This document shows, piece after piece, positions 34,201 through 46,580 of a stretch of 64,000 nucleotides of DNA. Every line of letters starts with the position of its first letter. The stretch's first letter is position 1. The notes below the pieces were generated by a model. That model was not told the DNA's origin and did not search any database. It saw only the letters and a list, made by a program, of their open reading frames with translations. The position numbers were made by a program, and so were the translations under genes. Source of the stretch: Cristatella mucedo (taxonomy: Eukaryota > Bryozoa > Phylactolaemata > Cristatellidae); assembly GCA_009760855.2 (NCBI GenBank), contig WPIO01000009.1, positions 4,373,001 through 4,437,000 on the forward strand. The letters run 5' to 3'.

Positions 34201-34320
34201 AGTGTGTGTGTGCGAGAGCTCGCGCGAGCGTCTGCGTGAGTGTGTTCGCACGTGTGCGAGTATGTATGTGTGTGTGTGTGTGTGTGTGTACGTGTGTGTG
34301 TACGTGTGTGTATGCGTGTT
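34201..34320 (+). repeat. (TG)n-rich simple sequence
   Basis: Perfect TG run at 34269-34288 flanked by interrupted TGTA/CGTG units. The His-Thr repeat frames here are artefacts of it. Confidence 0.95.
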
Positions 34321-34712
34321 GAAGTGCACCAGCGCACGCATACTGTCTGGCAATGAGGCTTCACCATATCTTTCTCTTAATTTAAGGCACGATAACGTAT
34401 AGTTGCGATGCAGGTGTAAATATCGTTAATCGTGTGAATTGATGTGTCATTGGTACTCCAGGCTATTAGCTTGCGTCGAGCTACATTTACCCTTCATGCG
34501 CCTTTATCAGCTTCTGCTATCAGTATAAACGGATTTATTTACGGGTTATATAGTTGCAACCGTTACACAACTTTTTCAATAATCGCGTATCCGACGCCGC
34601 CGCTGAATGACGAATCTGCGAACTGCTTGATCTGCCTCCCTTGAAGAATCGCAGCTTCAGCGTGACGCCATCACTCGATGCAGTCGCTTTTGTCGGCGTA
34701 GTCGCCGATTGA

Positions 34713-35252
34713 TTATCTTTGAGTGTCAGACGATAAATCCACTGCCACCTCAGTTTCCTGCAACTCGGCCGCCGGTGATTGAGTTGCCACCGCGGGCAAC
34801 TCGACTGCCACCGTGGGCAACGTGGCCGTGGATATCTCAGCAGTCCGCATCTCGGGCGATGGAAAACCGACAACTGGCCAATCTGCTCTCGGTGAATCGG
34901 CTGTCACCAATTCAGCAGTTGGCGACTCCCGCGGATTCGTTGTCCTAGCAAGCGTGACTTTGCGGGGCTGAATTACCTTTAAGGCGTCATCAACTTCCGG
35001 TGGCGATACTTCGCTGTCGTTGAAATCAAACAAATCTTCTATTTCGAAGCAGAGAAGAGTCTCCACTACCTCAGACTTTAAGGCTCTATCCGTTGAGTCC
35101 GGGGTATCCCAAAAGGCACTTCGTCTGGCTTCTTCGAATTGAGCGTCAAAGAGAGCAAACGACTCATCTCTCGATTGGCAGTCAAAGCATGCCCTCAGCT
35201 GTCGGCCGAGATCCGTGAGCCTATGCCGCAGAGTTTTCAAAATATTGTTCAT
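34713..35252 (-). CDS. Unrecognised 179-codon ORF
   Basis: ATG at 35252, stop at 34713-34715. The product starts MNNILKTLRHRLTDLGRQL, has an acidic middle (FEIEDLFDFNDSEVSPPEV) and a Thr/Ala/Glu/Pro-rich C-terminal third with repeated TAE-type units. The codon pattern looks more gene-like than its neighbours, but no domain, signal peptide or membrane segment is visible. It could be a first exon, an orphan gene, or ORF1 of a transposon. Confidence 0.4.
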   Translation of the reverse strand: MNNILKTLRHRLTDLGRQLRACFDCQSRDESFALFDAQFEEARRSAFWDTPDSTDRALKSEVVETLLCFEIEDLFDFNDSEVSPPEVDDALKVIQPRKVTLARTTNPRESPTAELVTADSPRADWPVVGFPSPEMRTAEISTATLPTVAVELPAVATQSPAAELQETEVAVDLSSDTQR

Positions 35253-35510
35253 CTCTTACAGTGTGTTTGTTTGCCGATCCTGACGGATTCAGAGCTTACT
35301 TCACTGTGGCAAACGGCAGCGGCTGTGACGTCGTTCATTCAGAGCGTCACCACAGCAAGATCGAGCCAGAAAACGATTTGACAATAGCTAGGAGCAGAAA
35401 ATCGTTTGCAATGACCGGAGAGTAAAAATTTTCGCCTCTCGCAATCTTTAGTTTCTGGGCCCAGTATTTATCAGTTGAGCAATAGATAATACGTTACTAC
35501 AATGCAAAGT

Positions 35511-35532
35511 AATATATATATATATATATATT
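35511..35532 (+). repeat. (AT)n microsatellite
   Basis: Short perfect TA run at the edge of a LINE-B fragment. Confidence 0.9.
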
Positions 35533-35539
35533 ATTTTTT

Positions 35540-35756
35540 GTATATCACCGTCGTTAAGTCCACAAAGCCGCCAGGACTAAGTGGGTATTACGCAGCAAAG
35601 TTGTTAATAGCTCACTCGCAGCCTAAGCGGCTTTGAGTAAGCATAGGCTAAGACTTCATCTCAAACAACAGAGAAAGCGAGAAACAAGGGCGAGTCAGGT
35701 GGTACGTCGATGATTGAGTAGTATGGAAAGAGTGGCTCAAGATGGCGGAAACAATT
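35540..35756 (-). mobile_element. LINE-B 3' fragment, diverged
   Basis: tccacaaagccgccaggac, gggtattacgcag, cctaagcggcttt and gagtagtatgga match LINE-B 3' ends. Confidence 0.75.
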
Positions 35757-36175
35757 ATAGTAATAATATATTTATAGAATCCTCAGAGAAATAAATCTCT
35801 TTTTAGGCACTTCGCACATGCTGTAAGAGAAGCGCGTCAATGATGGCCACGTGATAACGTGAACTGAGCATAAGCAAAGCATAAGCAAATCAGGGGTGAT
35901 TCCCAGGGACCCAGCTAATGCAGTCAAGGACAGGTGCATTATTAACATCTTTTTAAATGCTGGAATGCCGGGTGGTATGGCGACGTCAGTCTGAAGTGAG
36001 CAACAGGCATTGGGAGCATACGAACTAGAGGCGCCACGCCTCCAAAAGACGAGGTTGCTACGAGGAACAGCTAAATTACTTGAGTCAGAAGTGCTAGCGA
36101 TTCGACGACCAGCCTGGTTGGAGTTTCGCTGAGAGATAGACTGGAGCCAGAGAATGAAAAGGCCTAAATATCAAA
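35757..36175 (-). mobile_element. LINE-A 3' fragment, diverged
   Basis: Reversed tail (TAATAATA), module cctcagagaaataaatctct, then colinear 3' UTR and C-terminal sequence (gaaatgccgggt..., ggagcatacgaact, gagccagagaatgaa). Confidence 0.8.
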
Positions 36176-36311
36176 GCAGCGTATGTGACTCGTTGGCCGT
36201 CCTATGGGGTATCACATTCACCTGTATTTGTCACGCCTCGCTTAAGGACTAGCACCGTCACCAGCACTGCGTTGTTGGCAACCAACCTCAGAGCAGAAAC
36301 GCTACAGCACG

Positions 36312-36376
36312 CTTGTGTGTGTGTGTTTATACATGTATATGTATATATATATATTTATTTATTTATTTATTTATAT
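36312..36376 (+). repeat. Compound GT / TA / TTTA simple sequence
   Basis: tgtgtgtgtg, tatatatata and (ttta)n in succession. Confidence 0.9.
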
Positions 36377-36766
36377 AGACACGACCCGTTGCATTGGCAG
36401 GCGACCGTTAACAAAAGCAGACTTTTTACCAGATTTTCTCTCGAGGTAAAGCTAATTACGAATAGCCAAGCGGCAAGCTTTAGCGGTCCTCTCGAACGCT
36501 CACTAATGATTGCAGATTATGCTACGCATAAACGCTCTGGAGATAAAAACCCAGCGAACCAAAAATTTCTGCTTGCACATTTAGAACACTCAAGCGTGGA
36601 ATTTTGCCATCAAGGCTTTTTTAAGAAAAATATTTCAGAGGAGACAAAGGGGGAGGAGACGGCATTTTCGGTACCAGGCAGGCGGCGTTCGACAAGCGCT
36701 AGCTCCAGAACTCTCGATTTTTTTCATGCGAGTATCCCTATACAAGTCCCGAGGGGTGCCAATTGA

Positions 36767-36945
36767 TAATAATTTACACTGTATATAATATCACTCATTC
36801 ATAAAGCGCCATAAGAGAGCCTAATATCTATTCAGACCCTTCAAATACGCCACGGGGCTGGAGCCCATGAACTGCTGATTTAAAAACACAAGCACTTACT
36901 TTTGTCGAGGTGAGCACCTTAACCACTGGGCCAAACCAGCACAGC
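36767..36945 (-). mobile_element. tRNA-derived SINE, family 2, with LINE-A-like 3' end
   Basis: On the minus strand the head is gctggtttggcccagtggtt aaggtgctcacc, with a B-box-like gggctccagccc. A 3' part follows (aatagatattaggctctctt...gcgcttta) resembling the LINE-A 3' module. Second copy at 58455-58602. Confidence 0.72.
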
Positions 36946-37164
36946 AATCATGGAGAATCATGTGATCACTGGAAACCGCTGGCATATTTGGAGTGGTCAG
37001 TTCATGCATGCACAACAGAAATGTAGAGTGCAGCTCGGCAATCAATTGCACATAAAAGTACTGGCACGCTTTTGGGGATTACGCCGACTCTTGGCGGCGG
37101 AATGTAACCAAGTGGTCACTTCGAGCCATGACTAAAGACCGTAAACTCAAGGAGCTTTGCTGAC

Positions 37165-37450
37165 GCAGCTGCGACGTCATCCGGTTGATCGATAGATACG
37201 GAGCAAAATTCTTATGCTGACCCAGAAGGCTCCTTAGCATGGCTCTTTCGTATCTATCTGAACTGTGGCCCCAGTTTTAGTCTCCTCTTGTGATAAATTA
37301 ATTGTATCATTATCTTTTTTATTTATTTGCTTTAAAAAAAGATGGATAATAGAAGCTTTATCTCTTTGTGTTATACACTCACTGCGGAACTCATTTCGAA
37401 TATTCTTACGCAAGGACATCATCTCTCTTGCTGCGTACTCTTGTACATCG
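37165..37450 (+). mobile_element. LINE-B fragment, strongly diverged
   Basis: agcaaaattcttatgctgac, gctctttcgtat..ct..ctgaact, agaagcttta and attcttacgcaaggacatc align in order with 39480-39710. The minus-strand 146-codon frame over this region is its shadow. Confidence 0.7.
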
Positions 37451-37879
37451 CGTGGGTTTGAGAAGTTCAAGGGTATGCGTCGTGCGGTGACAGCATCGCT
37501 TCCAGCGATGCTGCTAGTAACGTTTACCTCTTTGCAGGAGATTCGGCTGAACGGGAACATTTGTTCTTGAGCATCAAACCTCTTGCGCTCACGATGAGTG
37601 AAGTCGGCTATCCACCGCCACGATATCCGAATCGTGTGATAGCAACATCTTGAATCGCTGTCATTTGAGTCCACTCTTGACCAGTTCTAGCTGTATCGCT
37701 ATATTTTTGTTGAAGATTATGTCTTTCTCGTTCTTACTCAACTCGCTTACTGCTTATATTACAATATATTGTAAGCACTTACTTCTTTAACTTCTTTCGG
37801 TAAGGCACGAACAACAGTGTCTTGCCTACGCCCAACGATGACACATTTTCTTCCTTACTGCTTGTATTGCTGACAATCA

Positions 37880-38345
37880 CACTTGGATGGCAGCAATCTT
37901 TCTCAAATTTAATGACGATAAAACTAACTTTATAGCTATAGCAAACGTAGTCTGACCAAGAAATTAGAAAACCTATTTCTCGAAATGAGCTCGGTCTGTG
38001 CATCACATGTAGCATCTGCTCGAAATGAGTGTCCTGTTCCACAGCGACCTTTCACTAGACAACCACATCAGCTCTAAACTCAAGTCTGCCTACTTTCAGC
38101 TCTTTAAAGTTCAAGAATGTGGTCCATCGTCGACGGGGAAACTATATATAAGTTCGTCCATGCATTTTTGATTTCCCGTGCCGACTTCAGTAATATACCA
38201 CTTGCTTGTCTACAGGCCGTGTAAACAATAATGCGCTTACAGCAAAACTCAGCAGCCAGGCCTGTCTGTCGTGAGTGTCACAGGCGGCTCTCCACGTTAT
38301 ACAAATTCACGCTGACCTGTACTGGCTCCCATCTATTCAAACAGT
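37880..38345 (+). mobile_element. LINE-A fragment, strongly diverged
   Basis: Colinear matches to the RT/C-terminal region (tggcagcaa..ttctcaaatt, aatgacgataaaactaac, gcgacctttcactagacaac, catgcatttttgatttcccg, ctgtctgtcgtgagtg). Confidence 0.75.
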
Positions 38346-39214
38346 GAATCTATTTCAATGTATTCTCGCGTACGGCTAACGAGCTCCACGTGCTACTTGG
38401 ATATACGCAGACGATATCTATGCCGACGGCAGCGCAGGCAGAGCACCTCAGCAGGGCCGAGCAGTCATACCCTGAAGGAGCCAGTCCAAGTAACAAATAA
38501 AAAGTCCATGTCGCTAGTCTATGACAGTATATTAATTGTCCACAGAGAGGGACGACAACACAGGTGCAGCAACCAGAGCGTACAGCTGGCTCGTTAAAAA
38601 ATACAAGTGACTGACTATCTCTGGCATTGGTCTTTTTTATGCAGTCTACACACATAGACTATGAAATTCCTGTTACTAACACTCACAGTTCAGGCACCGA
38701 AAATAATTTATCAGCATGGTAACTATCTAACCACTTCGGCATGCAAACTTTTCAGTATTTACGTGGTTACGAAAAAAAATGTTCCTATTTATGGGGGAGC
38801 ACGCGCGCACTTCCACAAGAAGGCGGAACTTTGCAGTCCAAAGAGCGTTATGCTGGAGTGCTGCCGGAGCGCGAAAGCGTGCAGTTCGGCGGCGGCGTGC
38901 CTCCTACGCCGCCGCTGTGATTTATCACCTATATCCTGACAATAGCGTAGTATCTAGAAACTCTATCTCAAACTATTTGGGCCTTATTACTAGCCAGCGG
39001 ATGACAGAATTGCGGGAAGGGCTACATGCTTAACGCGTGAACTAGCATACGCATTGCGTAATGCGTACGCATTGCGTAATGCGTGAACTAGCATGCCGCA
39101 CGGTAAGGCCAAGTTAATTGGTAAACGTAAATTAACTATACAAAGCGCAGGTATATGACATAGGTTTCGGTGCCGTAAGCATAATTTTTATTCAAACATT
39201 TATTTTGAAAAAGT
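38346..39214. other. No gene seen; short nested repeat
   Basis: An 18-bp unit (tacgcattgcgtaatgcg) is tandemly doubled near 39051-39087 and flanked on both sides by gcgtgaactagcat. No coding signal. Confidence 0.6.
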
Positions 39215-39962
39215 CGATGAGTATCAGCCCGAAAAGGAAGCTTATACCAAGATTAGAAGCTGTCTCCCACAGTGGCTTGTAAAAAATTTAACTAGCTCTT
39301 TAGTTCTGTCTCGACTTGATTATTGTAATTCCCTTTTGGCTGGGCTGCCAAAGAAAGCAACTAGGCTACTGCAGCTGACTATGAATATGGCTGCAAGGCT
39401 AGTCTTCAAGTCCCAGCGGTTTGAGCACGCGTCACCTTTGCTGAAAGAGCTAGGATGGTTGCCGGTTGAGCAAAGGATACAGAGCAAAGTTCTTACGCTG
39501 ACCCACAAGGCCCGCCACGGCTTAGCTCCTTCGTACCTAGCTAAACTGCTGCATCAGTTTCAGCCTGTTCGCGCCCTCAGGTCCTGTGTGGAAAATAAAT
39601 TAGCTGTCCCATTCCTCCGCTTAAAGACAGTTGATGACAGAAGCTTTAGCTCTGCAGGTCCTAGACTGTGGAACTCGCTTCCACAATTCTTACGCAACGA
39701 CATCTACTCTCCAACTGCCGACTATGGCACATCTTTTTCAGCGGTCCTGAACTGCTACTTCTATGCTACTCACTACCTCAACTGCTCTCCTGACTCTGCT
39801 ATGCTTCCCACTTTCTCTTTGTTGCGTGAGACGAAGTCTGTTGGGTACCGAATGCGTACCGAAAGCCGCTTAGGCTGTGAGTGCGCTATACAAAACTCTC
39901 CTGCGTAACACCCACATGGTCTTTTTGACTTTGTTGAGTTACTGACGGAGATACATTACATT
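39215..39962 (+). mobile_element. LINE-B 3' part with open C-terminal frame
   Basis: The frame 39336-39908 is open for 190 codons and encodes the second LINE family's C-terminal domain (RLLQLTMNMAARLVFK, LGWLPVEQRIQSK, GPRLWNSLPQFLRND). It ends with a CATTA-type tail at 39950-39962. This is the reference copy for LINE-B in this window. Confidence 0.87.
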
Positions 39963-41625
39963 ACCATCAATGACGTCACTCCCGTTCCCTCTTTCTAGCC
40001 CTACTTTGTCCGGTCCTGGGTGGTGCAGATGTTATAATAATATCTGCGTAGAATTCCACCATCACTATCCTCTGTTGGCTGGATTAGTGAAATATTTTGC
40101 AACAGAAAATAGCTCGAAAGTCACGGATTTTGAAAGGGAGCTAACCTTAACTGCGACTAGCTTGCTAAGCTGCACTTACTTTGAAAGTACGCTCGGAATA
40201 ATAACGAAGTGAGAAACCAAAAAAAACAGTCTCCAAGCAAACTAATGCGGACGGCACTAAAACCAAAATTAGAAGGTGCAAATTGTGGGTGTGCCTAAAC
40301 CGTAGTTAGCGGCAAGTTTATATTGCTTAAATTTAGAGCCTACTTTGCCACGTTAGCAGGCCTTGCTTATTTAAACGCTTAATTGAGCCAAGCAGTAACT
40401 CTTTTTGGCCATTTGAATAAAGAGCCTGTTCGTGCCACGTCATCGTGCGACGAATATTTGTCACGAGCCTAACATCTTCAGCGCAGCTCTTTGAAGAGAT
40501 TCTGCTATTTCAAATAGTAAAAAGAGCAGAGCACTGTTTGCCTTCTATTTACATAAAAAGCCTGTGCGACACTTTGGTTTTTTGTCTCCGATGTACCGGA
40601 TCGTGCAGATGGCGGCAGGTGCGGCTTCCTCTCAGGACTGCTGCTCTAAGAAGTCTATTGATAGCCTTGCAGGGCATGTGAGACAACCATTCTCCAATAC
40701 AAAAAACCTAATTTTCCACGCAGCAATATTTTTCTTCCATTAAGGATGGCTAGATTTAAACGGCTGTGCGTAGAGTTGGAATAAATGTGAGCCAAACTAA
40801 ACGAAATCTGGCAAATGCGAAGTGCTTATTTGTCTCCTTGCATTACCTTGCGAGACTCAACGAACGGTCACTGTGTACTCCCTCTAGAGAAATATTAAAG
40901 CTGCATGCAAGCATTTGAAGGTAAAAATATGCGCAAAATCTTAGTGATTATTATTTAATCCGCAAACCATTTTCCCTAAATTTATTCCTCGGATGAAAAA
41001 CGATGTTAAATTGACTGAATTGATCATTTACTGCTTATTAGTTAACAAGCTGATCAGTAGTTACAAGAAAACTAAGGTGACTGGATACGTGATTCTTCTA
41101 CTGCAGGCTGATGCCGAGTGCCCCAGAAAAATTCGTCCACATATCTCATACCTTTATAGTTTGGCGAGGACTAAAATATTGTAATTTCTACCAAAATTGA
41201 AAATTCCGAGCTTCGTCGGCAAAAACATGCATAATGTATTGTGATGCCCTGAAATGCCTGGAACTTTTTAAAGACTTCAGACTTTAGCTGCAGATTACCA
41301 TGAATAGTTTATCCAAAAGTGTTCATCACTAGATCGCAGCCATTTTCACTGATGTCAGCACACTTATTGTTTGCTTCATCAGTTGCTTGAATTCAGTGGT
41401 GCTATTCATTACGACATAGTACAAGCGTTTGAAAAAATAAATGCCTTTGATGTATTTCAAAAATGTTCATGCCATTTCTTCTGTAGACCATGCTATTACT
41501 TCTACACAATAATGTCCCATGTTGATTTGTTTACAATAATTTTGCAATCATTCGTTAAGGCCTTAACGCATTTCGCCTCTAAGTTTCTAAAGCTTGTGAG
41601 CTATGTCAGCTGGGAGACTTAACAA
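39963..41625. other. No gene seen
   Basis: Intergenic; frames up to about 83 codons without motif. Confidence 0.45.
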
Positions 41626-42145
41626 TACTAATAACACACTTGCACAGCGCCCTCTGAGTACTTAATATTTTTCTAGGCACTTTAAAAAAGCTGTAATGAA
41701 AAAGCACGATCAAATGATTATTGCTAACATGCACAATGTCAACAAGTATAACGTGGTTAAAGGTGACGCGCACCGATTCAGCATGCACACTGTCAGCATC
41801 CATAGGTACACAAAGAACGAATCACGGGGATCCACTAAAGGCTGTAACAAACAGGTGCGTATTTAGCTTATTTTAAAATTTCGTCGTCATAAGATGTCGT
41901 GACTTCAGCCCGGAGTGAGCTCCAGGCTTTGGGAGCTTACGAACAAAAGGCACGGTCTCTAAAGAATTGTTGGTTCGTGCTAGGCATAGCCAAACGCTTT
42001 TATTCTGAAAAGCTAAGGGTACTATGCTTAGCCAAGTGTAGGAGTAGTTCTGGTAGGCAGGCCGAAGCCAGAGAAGGAAGGGCTCTGAAAGTGAGAGACA
42101 GAACCTTTAGGTCGATGCGTTGCCTCGACTTCAAAATACAGTTTA
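41626..42145 (-). mobile_element. LINE-A 3' fragment, diverged
   Basis: Module gcgccctctgagtacttaat..ctaggc, the 3' UTR and C-terminal domain remnants up to the pogo element. Confidence 0.8.
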
Positions 42146-42162
42146 TTCAGTGATTCAAGATA

Positions 42163-44736
42163 CGGTTTTGTCTCCCGTTCAAGTACGCAACTTGAACCTG
42201 CGAAGTTTGTGCGTACTTAGCCGGTAGGTGCATACTTTTTAGTATGCCGCGCACTTTCCGCGAGCGCTCGTTTGTACCGGGCAGCATGGTGCCCATCGTG
42301 ACGCCCACGCGCGATCTGACGGATCCGTTCGACATCTGAGCGTTGCTTGTTGTTGACTTGCCTCGCAATTCTCTGTTTCCGCTTTCTGTTCATCCTTTGA
42401 TTTATCCATCTCGTTCCTTAAACCTGTTCCATTCCTTACAGCTTCGACTTTGCCGCGATTTTGAAGAAACCAGACGAGCAAGCGCCTCGATGATGAATAT
42501 TAGCGATGCGAAATCCTCTCGAAGCTAAGCAAAGCGTCTGTACCAGTATATGGGCCATAGCGCAGGAGTACGACGTTAGTGGAGGCGCCATGCGAACAGT
42601 GTGGCAGAACCGTGAAGCGATCCGAGAAGGATCTGTCCTGACGACTGAAGAGGCTCAGGAGGAGACTTTTTCCGAGCTTCCCAGTTGGACGATTTATGAA
42701 GCTTGAGAACGAGGTTTTTGTTCGGATCAACAGCGTGCGTGGTGCCAGCCTTCCTGTCCCACCATCCCTTGACATGGCCAAAGCGAAAGCATCGCTTCCA
42801 GCCTCTCAATTCCGGAATAAGATTTTAAGGCATCTTGGCAGTGGGTAAGTCGATTCAGAGTTCGGCGTGGATTGCAGAAATCCTCGTTCACGGAGAGGGG
42901 GCAGAAGTCAACAAGAACGATCCGGTATCGTTAGCTGCTTTAGGAAATCTTTACGCGATGATCGCGGAATGTGACCCAGAAAATGTCTACAACATGAACG
43001 AGACCGGTTTGCTTTTTCAATTGCTTCCAGATATAGTCTTCTTATGCTAGACGATTATATTTCAACCAATAGAGGCAAAAATAAGGCGAAAGATCGAGCT
43101 TCTCAGATTGTTTGCGCCAACAAAACCGGAACTCAAACAATTTCTTGCGCTTTGATCGGAAACCAAGGACCCAGCGTGTTTTTCGGACCGACATTGGCCA
43201 GCTCCTTATTTCAACCAAGCGAAAGCTTAGATTGATGTAGGAGCCGGTTGGAAGGGGTTCAATGAAGTGTTTTTTCCAGAAGTGAAAAAACGAACAGGAC
43301 GTCACGTTCTATTGCTGATGGACAACGCTCCGGAAAATTTTGAAGCCTTCGAATGCGAAAGTATTCGAATTGTTTTCTTTACCCGAATTTTAAAACCTAG
43401 AAACAGCCTTGTGACCTGGGAATAATCGCAGTACTTAAAGAGCAATACAAGTATTTGTACCTCAAGGATGCTCTTTACTTTTACGAACTTGACGAGGAGA
43501 CGAAAAGTCAAAAGAAAGATCAAGGGCGAAGATTGTGACGAGGTGCTGCAGGGGTCTCTTGCGGGAGCACGCACCTGCTCGATGCTGCAAGTTATGTGAC
43601 AGAAGCTTGGGATTCTGTTTCTCCGAGCTCGATCAAAAATGCTTTCGTCAAGGCCGAACTAATTACCTTAGAACCAGAATTGGAAGCTGGTAGAAATCTT
43701 GAAGATGTAGGTACTGAGCTTGCAAATGTAATGTAATGTATCTCCGTCTGTAACTCCACAAAGTCATGAAGACCATTTGGGTGTTACGCAGGAGAGTTTT
43801 GTATAGCGCACTCACAGCCTAAGCGGCTTTCGGTACGCATTCGGTACCCAACAGACTTCGTCTCACGAAACAAAGAGAAAGTGGGAAGCATAGCAGAGTC
43901 AGGAGAGCAGTTGAGGTAGTGAGTAGCATAGAAGTAGCAGCTCAGGACCGCTGAAAAAGATGTGCCATAGTCGGCAGTTGGATAGTAGATGTCGTTGCGT
44001 AAGAATTGTGGAAGCGAGTTCCACAATCTAGGACCTGCAGAGCTAAAGCTTCTGTCGCCAACGGTCTTTAAGCGGAGGAATGGGACAGCTAATTTATTTT
44101 CCACACAGGACCTGAGGGCGCGAACAGGCTGAAACTGGTGAAGCAGTTCAGCTAGGTACGAAGAGGCCAAGCCGTGGCGGGCCTTGTGGGTCAGCGTAAG
44201 AACTTTAGCGAAGGCTTTTTCAACATTGAATTTATCTATCGCTTCATCAGAACTGGAAGACTTCGTTCACGTTGATGACGAGAACAACGAAGAAAATGTT
44301 GCTGCAGTATTGGAAGATGTTGACGAGCTTTTGGATTCGATGAAGATCTTTAAAAGTGTGATGGATGACGATGAGGACGTTAATCCTCAAGATCTCAATG
44401 CCAGTTTGGAAAGTGGAGTTGTATTTCAGGGGTTCGAATCCCTTTATAAGCAGGTTCTCGACATCGAGGATCGGCTGCTCTGCTCTGAAGTTCAAATTGA
44501 AGCTGATGATACATTCAACGATCTTAAGAAATCGTTGGAATCATTTCAGAGCGATTCATTCAAGATCCGGGCGGTCTCCCTCAAAGCCAAACGCAAGAAA
44601 CTTCAAAACCTGCACCAAATGACGATTCGTGACATGTTTAACTAATAAATCTGGAACCCAGAACTTTAGGGGGAAATATGCTTACTTTACCAGGATGCGC
44701 ACTTAGACGGGTGCGTACTTCAGCGGGAGGCTACTA
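42163..44736 (+). mobile_element. pogo/Tigger DNA transposon, broken, about 2.6 kb
   Basis: The ends are inverted (left gtctcccgttcaagtacgca, right, reversed, gcctcccgctgaagtacgca) with TA on both flanks (42161-42162 and 44737-44738). The transposase is in pieces on the plus strand. An N-terminal HTH is at 42506-42706 (IAQEYDVSGGAMRTVWQNRE) and a CENP-B-like part at about 42695-42830. The DDE domain follows: NMNETGL at 42993 (first catalytic Asp is Asn), a CANKTGTQTISCALIG segment, LLLMDNAPEN near 43310 and QPCDLGII near 43415. An acidic C-terminus ends at 44645. Stops, shifts and a nested LINE-B (43727-44213) inactivate it. Confidence 0.85.
43727..44213 (-). mobile_element. LINE-B nested in the pogo element
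   Basis: Reversed tail (TAATG)n at 43727, then a frame at 43784-44170 colinear with 39520-39908 (VRALRSCVENKLAVPFLRLK). Close to the 39.3 kb copy, so relatively young. Confidence 0.88.
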
Positions 44737-44738
44737 TA

Positions 44739-45500
44739 CAGCTCATTCATCATACATTCATGATCCAGTTTTATAAGTACTTTAAATATCGCTACTGGCC
44801 AAAAATATTCGCGACATTGCGTTTCGTTCCTTGCATGACCGGTTTTCTGAAACAAGGTCTCCGTGTTCTGCAAAATGTGCTAGTTTTTTTATTTTTAATG
44901 ATTACAGACGGCCAGCTTAAGGCTTACTCTTGAAGGCATTCGTAGTATTTTTGCTGATGGGCGTGTGAGCGTATCCTTCCCCAATCGCAAACTTATTTCC
45001 TCGATCTGGCTTTTCTATTTTCTGGCACAGCTTCTGGCCACACCAAATCGCTAGAATTAACAAAGCCTAGAAAGCAAGGGTGAATCGCATGTAAGGGTGA
45101 GAGTTATGCCCCCATCCCTATACGATGTATCTCCCTCACACCACATTTATTGGTATTTCTCAAATACTAATGGGATGATAGGCATGCAAATTGGCAAAAA
45201 CAACAAGGGTATATGATTCATCTTTTGATGTAACCATAGCTGTTTTGATGACCTTCCGATGACCTGTGAAGGTCAAGGTCACATTTTTCAGCTGAGATTT
45301 GCCAAAAATTGCGATCTTCTAAATTCAACAGAATCAATACCATGCACAGTAAAAATATGCCAAACCTCTCAAAAATACAAGAAACCATTTGGAAATTAAT
45401 TTGTCTCTACAAAAAATTTAAAAAATGATGCGTCGAACGTCACTGTCATTATCAAAAGTCGATAATGTAACATTTAATGGGATTGGTGCTTTACTTACTT
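44739..45500. other. No gene seen
   Basis: AT-rich; holds aaggtcaaggtcac near 45286, which looks like old repeat sequence. Nothing supported. Confidence 0.4.
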
Positions 45501-46580
45501 AATAATAATAATAATAATAATTCACTTGATAAAGCGCCCTCAGAGAACTTAATCTCTCTCTAGGCGCTTTACATTTGCTGTAAAGTGAAATGCAATTGAA
45601 TGGTAAGTAAAATCATGCTTGAAAAAACAAACGAAATGAATAATATGGTTAGGGGTGACATGCACAGGGTCAGCATGCAAATGTGGTTAGTGGCAGCATG
45701 CACAGTGTCAGCACGCATAAGCACATCAAGGACGAATCACAGGGACCCACTGAATGCTGTCCTAAATAGGTGTGTTTTTAAGTTCCTTTTAAATGTGGTC
45801 AGGTCAGGGGATGTTCTGACGCAGGTCGGGAGGCAGTTCCAGGCTTTGGGAGCATACGAACTAAATGCACGGTCTCCAAAGGATTTAAGGTTTGTACGAG
45901 GTATTTCCAGACTGTTGGATTCCGAAAAGCGGGTGTTACGATGCTTAGCCTGATGGGGTAGTATATCTGATAGATAGGCTGGAGCCATAGAATGAAGGGA
46001 CCTAAAAGTGAGCGACAAAACCTTGAAGTCAATCCGTTACTTGACTGGTAGCCAGTGCAGGTCGGCAAGAAGTGGAGTAATGTGGCAACTGCGACACTCA
46101 CGACAGACAAGCCTAGCAGCAGAGTTTTGCACCAGCTGCAATCGCCTGATCGCACATGCTGGTAGGCCAGTAGGCAGTGAGTTGCAGAAGTCGAGACGGG
46201 ATGTCACCAATGCATGGACCAACTTGGACGTGGTATCTTTATCTAAACAAGCCCAAATTTTAGCAATGTTATGAAGCTGAAAATAGGCGGATTTGACTGT
46301 GGAGCTGATATGGTCGTCTAACGAGAGGTCGCTTTGGAATATGACACCTAGATTTCGAGCTGATTCAACTGGAGATATGCTGGCAGAGCCAATTTTGAGA
46401 GTCAGCCTTTCCAATCTCTGGATCACACTGGGTTTGCCCATAACTAGTAAGTTAGTTTTATCATCGTTAAGTTTTAGAAAATTTGCTGCCATCCATGTGC
46501 GGATGTCATCAATGCATGCAGCTAGTGAGTTTAGAGAATTTGAGGTGCTCGAAGGCTGGGAGGGATTAAAGCAAAGGTAC
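45501..46580 (-). mobile_element. LINE-A, well preserved 3' kilobase
   Basis: Reversed (ATT)n tail, complete 3' UTR, then a minus-strand frame running from 46591 to about 45737 in which I see a single premature stop (TAA in place of the CAA of LPVKQRID). It is among the youngest LINE-A copies here and 5'-truncated inside the RT. Confidence 0.9.

Noticed and set aside
33853-34353. 166-codon minus-strand ORF as one protein
   Set aside because: Its first part is a His-Thr artefact of the TG microsatellite; only the RLE-like end from about 34121 down is kept.
36185-36766. 193-codon plus-strand ORF
   Set aside because: It reads through a GT/TA/TTTA microsatellite and the rest has no coding character or motif.
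37234-37674. 146-codon minus-strand ORF
   Set aside because: Antisense shadow of a diverged LINE-B fragment on the plus strand.
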